A stretch of 5,838 nt of DNA from contig JACDAY010000027.1 in NCBI GenBank assembly GCA_013695195.1, positions 1 to 5,838 of the forward strand, given 5' to 3'. Source of the stretch: Blastocatellia bacterium. GTDB lineage: Bacteria; Acidobacteriota; Blastocatellia; Pyrinomonadales; Pyrinomonadaceae. This document shows, in pieces, positions 5,084 to 5,838 of this stretch; positions within the stretch are counted from its first letter, which is position 1; each line of letters opens with the position of its first letter. The notes beneath the pieces were generated by a model. That model ran no database searches and was not told where the DNA came from. It saw only the letters and a program-made list of their open reading frames with translations. The translations under genes and the position numbers were made by a program.

Positions 5084-5831
5084 ACCTTTTTGGCTGCGGC
5101 AATCTGTTGCCGGTAATCGGCGTCCTTATATACGGCGCCACCAAAGGCAGTACTTGCGCCGGTAATCGTGCAGGATCCAGCCCGGTTGCGGGATCGGTTA
5201 CGTCATCTCCCGAAAAATACGCCGACATCGGCTGCAGCAAATCGCGTATCGTGGCCACATGACGGGCTTCAACCGAAACGATCTTGCCCGCAATGAGCAG
5301 GAATTCAGGATTTTTCAAGAGTTGGCCGGCCCCGTTGTACGCTGAAGTTCCAGTATCTTCAAAAGTCCGGGCGGTGTTCAGCACACTGTCGCGGCTGTTG
5401 AAATTGATGGTCGTGAAATTCACCTGCAGGCTCGGGATCGCTTTTCTGCCAAGTGCGACTTTGAAAAACTCGCGGTGCGCAATCTCGTTATCGCGGATGT
5501 CGGTCAAAATAACCCGTTCTTCCGAATTCATACCCGAATAAGGCGTGGCAATTACCTGCGTATAAAATGCGGCTTCGAGCTGTTCAAGCGCGTAGGCGTA
5601 ATTTAAAACTCCGGTATCGCCTTTTCCCAAATCAACAGCTCCTTGAGCTAAAGGCTCAATCGGCAAGCCTAGAAAAGCGTCGTTCGCCCCCAGGATTTCG
5701 GGCCTGATCGCACCAAATGCAAACGCTGTCAACGCCGCGGCACTCGACCATTTTAAAAACCGGCGCCGCGAGGTCATCTGTTCAATTTCAAGGTTTAACG
5801 GTTCAGTTTCGGGCTTGAAAGTATTATCCAC
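5082..5831 (-). CDS. Tat-exported ferritin-like domain protein (first of the trio; start near window edge)
   Basis: 249 residues from a GTG at 5831, only 7 bases from the window end. The frame stays open to the edge, so a start further upstream is possible and no ribosome site can be checked. The GTG is favoured because the following Asp-Asn and the position of Arg22-Arg23 match the next gene. SRRRFLK (21-27) is a textbook twin-arginine motif, followed by a hydrophobic stretch to about 40. Ferritin-like ligands are Glu83/Glu86 in LEQLEAAFY, ExxH at Glu116-His119, Glu158 in FEDTGTSAY, and ExxH at Glu188-His191. An exported di-iron or iron-binding protein is the likely role; the enzyme activity is unproven. 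The tail contains AQVLPLVAPYI (225-235), related to the tails of the sister proteins. First gene of an apparent two-gene unit with the one at 4275-5069. Confidence 0.85.
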   Translation of the reverse strand: MDNTFKPETEPLNLEIEQMTSRRRFLKWSSAAALTAFAFGAIRPEILGANDAFLGLPIEPLAQGAVDLGKGDTGVLNYAYALEQLEAAFYTQVIATPYSGMNSEERVILTDIRDNEIAHREFFKVALGRKAIPSLQVNFTTINFNSRDSVLNTARTFEDTGTSAYNGAGQLLKNPEFLLIAGKIVSVEARHVATIRDLLQPMSAYFSGDDVTDPATGLDPARLPAQVLPLVAPYIRTPITGNRLPQPKR

Positions 5832-5838
5832 TTGAATT

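Overview
The window holds two adjoining iron-related gene groups, all transcribed from the minus strand, so biological order runs from high to low coordinates. From right to left they are: a run of three divergent exported ferritin-like proteins (5831-5082, 5069-4275 and 3859-2897), a strong terminator (2846-2887), then a ferrous-iron uptake operon (promoter at about 2833-2789; feoA 2762-2535; a feoB split into a GTPase half 2538-1717 and a permease half 1713-307; and the 5' part of a DtxR/MntR-family metal repressor 236-1, cut by the window edge).

The organism looks like a diderm bacterium with moderate GC content, judged from Tat-exported ferritin-like proteins and Shine-Dalgarno-led genes. 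The GTTCAAA-type heptamer repeats and the Tat-ferritin cluster remind me of Acidobacteriota (Blastocatellia-like genomes), but that is an impression and not a demonstrated assignment.

Feo part: FeoA, the FeoB G-domain protein and the FeoB membrane protein are tightly coupled (a 4-bp ATGA overlap, then a 3-nt gap). The two feoB halves lie in the same reading frame and are separated only by TAA-GTA-ATG. The break falls inside the helical S-domain that links the G domain to the membrane. The feo promoter has a TATAAT box flanked by two similar imperfect dyads with TTAACC half-sites, which resemble DtxR-family operators. The repressor encoded at the end of the operon is the natural candidate to bind them. 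A 70-bp stretch of heptamer repeats separates feoB from the repressor gene.

Ferritin-like part: all three proteins keep the same set of putative di-iron ligands (Glu in helix 1, ExxH in helix 2, Glu in helix 3, ExxH in helix 4) and share a C-terminal QVxxIV-like helix, but they differ strongly elsewhere. The first and third carry clear twin-arginine signals; the middle one has a degraded one. A 415-bp hairpin-rich non-coding stretch (3860-4274), possibly with a 36-codon small gene, separates the second and third genes.

Taken together, the layout suggests (inference) a locus that oxidises or stores iron outside the cytoplasm with ferritin-like proteins and imports Fe(II) through Feo under a metal-responsive repressor.
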